Origin: an uncultured Oscillospiraceae bacterium
Lineage (GTDB): Bacteria > Bacillota > Clostridia > Oscillospirales > Oscillospiraceae
Assembly: GCA_934662925.1 (NCBI GenBank)
Contig: CAKUKL010000100.1
Location: forward strand, 1-5,991
Direction: 5' to 3'
DNA: 5,991 nt
Shown here: piece by piece, positions 4,786 through 5,991 of the stretch
Position numbering within the stretch: position 1 is the stretch's first letter
Layout: each line of letters begins with the position of its first letter
Notes under the pieces: model-generated
What the model was told of the DNA's origin: nothing
The model's database searches: none
The model's input: the letters and a program-made list of their open reading frames with translations, nothing else
Program-made: the position numbers and the translations under genes

Positions 4786-5991
4786 TTAGTTGTACGTCTG
4801 TTGCATCAGGACTGCCGCCGCGGCCCCCTTGAGGTTCGCATCCGGCCCGGAAGCGAACCGCCAGTACCGGCCGTACACCCCGGCGCACAGCGCTTTCATC
4901 TCCCGTTGGAGTTCCCGGTTGTAGCGGGTAAATTTCAGGATGGTGGAGCCTTCCGTCATGATGGCGGCGGGGCATTCCGGAGTACGTCCCATGTCCCCCG
5001 CCACCATCACCGCCGTCAGCGCGGCGGCGATGTATCCGGCGGCCCGGGCGGTAAGGCCGCCCAGAATGGTTCCGATGACCTCCGCGTCCTCCGCCCCGGC
5101 CCGGAGCCGCCGGAGCAGGCCGTCATCCCGCCCGTCCAGCAGCGCCCCCGCGTCCCGGAGGTGCAGGCCGCTCAGCGACCGCACTGCGGCGGCGCAGTCC
5201 GGCGAGAGCAGCCCCGCCCGGACCGCGCCCTGAAGCGTCAGCTCCATCAGCCGCCCCAGATAGGCCCCGGAGGTCATCTTTTCCAGCGGGTTCCGCCCCG
5301 GCTCCTCCGAAGCCGCGTCCAGCGCAAGATCGAACTCTCCCCGTGGAAAAATGCCGCAGCCCCCGGCCTCCAGATTGACGATCATCCGCCGCCCGGCGGG
5401 GGCGGAAATACCTGCGATGCACTCCGTCCGCTCCGGGTAGCAGATGTTCAGGCCGGTGCCCAGAATGAAGCCCATAATGCCGTCGTACTCCGCCGGGTCC
5501 TCCGTCAGGCAGCCGCTGAGCAGCGTGGCCGCCGTATCGTTGACCACGGCGCAGGCCGCCGGGGACGTCCGGCCCGTATCCGCCATATGGTGGGACAGCT
5601 CATGCCCAAGCAGCATCCCCGCGCCGCCGGTCACCCGGACCTCCTTGTCGAAGAGCAGCACCCGGCCGTCCAGCGCCGGGGTAATCTCCGCCGGGAAGGA
5701 GAAGCAGAAGCCCAGCGGAACTCCCGCCGGGAGTCCGTCCAGCCGCCGGGACAGGGTCTCCAGCAGCTCCGCACGGGTCACCGGCGTCACGCTGCCCGGG
5801 GTGGGTCCGGTGATGTCCAACTCCACCCGGGCCTTTCCGCGCTCCACCGTCACCAGCGCCGAGCGCAGGTTGGTGCCCCCCATGTCCAGCACTGCCGCCC
5901 GCCCGTCGGCGGGCAGGCCGTCCCCTAAAATCAGGTAAGATGGCAGCATCATGAGGGTGGACGGCTCCCGCCGAAGGCCCCGGGCCATCTC
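4786..5991 (-). CDS. Hexokinase of the eukaryote-like (PF00349/PF03727) family; N-terminus beyond window
   Basis: It phosphorylates glucose or other hexoses with ATP as entry to glycolysis; cytoplasmic. The minus-strand frame ends at TAA 4786-4788 and is open to the right edge (402 codons including the stop). Numbering from the Met at 5988: LDMGGTNLRSALV (34-46) is the first phosphate loop, and LGFCFSFP (92-99) with LLFDKEV (111-117) match the family's 'GFTFSFP' and 'WTKGF'. VVNDTAAT (148-155) carries the catalytic Asp D151, and GFILGTGLNICYPE (173-186) the second phosphate loop. IVNLEAGGCG (203-212) and NPLEKMTSGAYLGR (233-246) carry the sugar-binding Glu residues E207 and E236, and TEGSTILKF is the adenosine-side motif. 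These motifs and their order fit hexokinase rather than a ROK glucokinase, which would show a Cys-rich CXCGXXGC zinc motif. I do not take Met 5988 as the start: the codon before it is Glu, and 'EM-x-x-GL ... L-x-MLPSY' is conserved inside this family's N-terminal helix. The true start is therefore outside. It converges on the operon and shares its terminator. Confidence 0.88.
   Translation of the reverse strand, partial: EMARGLRREPSTLMMLPSYLILGDGLPADGRAAVLDMGGTNLRSALVTVERGKARVELDITGPTPGSVTPVTRAELLETLSRRLDGLPAGVPLGFCFSFPAEITPALDGRVLLFDKEVRVTGGAGMLLGHELSHHMADTGRTSPAACAVVNDTAATLLSGCLTEDPAEYDGIMGFILGTGLNICYPERTECIAGISAPAGRRMIVNLEAGGCGIFPRGEFDLALDAASEEPGRNPLEKMTSGAYLGRLMELTLQGAVRAGLLSPDCAAAVRSLSGLHLRDAGALLDGRDDGLLRRLRAGAEDAEVIGTILGGLTARAAGYIAAALTAVMVAGDMGRTPECPAAIMTEGSTILKFTRYNRELQREMKALCAGVYGRYWRFASGPDANLKGAAAAVLMQQTYN

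Noticed and set aside
4759..5928. Plus-strand open frame of 389 codons over the hexokinase
   Set aside because: It begins inside the terminator hairpin and reads Arg/Pro/Gln-rich text antisense to a well-supported hexokinase.
4786..5988. ROK-family glucokinase or repressor assignment for the minus-strand kinase
   Set aside because: There is no ROK zinc motif and no N-terminal DNA-binding domain; the motif series matches hexokinase along its whole length.
5986..5988. ATG at 5988 as the true hexokinase start
   Set aside because: The preceding codon is Glu and the Glu-Met pair fits a conserved internal helix of hexokinases, so the gene most likely continues past the edge.

Overview
The window is GC-rich DNA (roughly 60-65% G+C by eye) with strong Shine-Dalgarno sequences, short intergenic gaps, an HgdB/HgdC-type radical-enzyme system, a lactocepin-like secreted subtilase and a hexokinase of the eukaryote-like type. 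Together these suggest an anaerobic, gut-type Clostridia member, most plausibly of the high-GC Oscillospiraceae/Ruminococcaceae group. That placement is inference; there is no rRNA or marker gene here.

Layout. (1) Positions 1-1341, minus strand: the N-terminal 447 codons of a secreted S8 (subtilisin-family) serine protease. It is cut by the left edge before its catalytic Ser. (2) Positions 1342-1735: a divergent intergenic region with a good sigma-A-type promoter for the protease on the minus strand and an extended -10 promoter for the plus-strand operon. (3) Positions 1736-4658, plus strand: a two-gene operon of the 2-hydroxyacyl-CoA dehydratase / benzoyl-CoA reductase / double-cubane superfamily. 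The first gene is a 423-aa HgdB-like subunit. The second overlaps it by 8 nt (ATGGATGA) and is a 552-aa protein that joins a compact 291-aa HgdB-like domain, in frame, to a complete 261-aa HgdC-type [4Fe-4S] ATPase activator. (4) Positions 4659-4785: a convergent gap with a perfect 19-bp hairpin terminator that can serve both directions, and a 17-nt exact copy of a conserved activator-gene motif. (5) Positions 4786-5991, minus strand: most of a hexokinase of the eukaryote-like fold family, cut at its N-terminus by the right edge.

How the genes work together. The operon appears to encode a self-contained ATP-driven electron-transfer system. The activator domain would use ATP hydrolysis to drive a low-potential electron into iron-sulfur clusters held by the two HgdB-like subunits, each of which keeps a three-Cys pattern. 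No CoA-transferase, acyl-CoA dehydrogenase or Etf gene lies in the window, so the substrate cannot be read from context. The protease and hexokinase are independently transcribed and show no obvious functional link to the operon.

The most interesting point is the fusion of dehydratase-like subunit and activator. The activator's ancestral start codon and a well-placed Shine-Dalgarno are still present inside the fused reading frame, so one gene may yield both a fused and a free activator.
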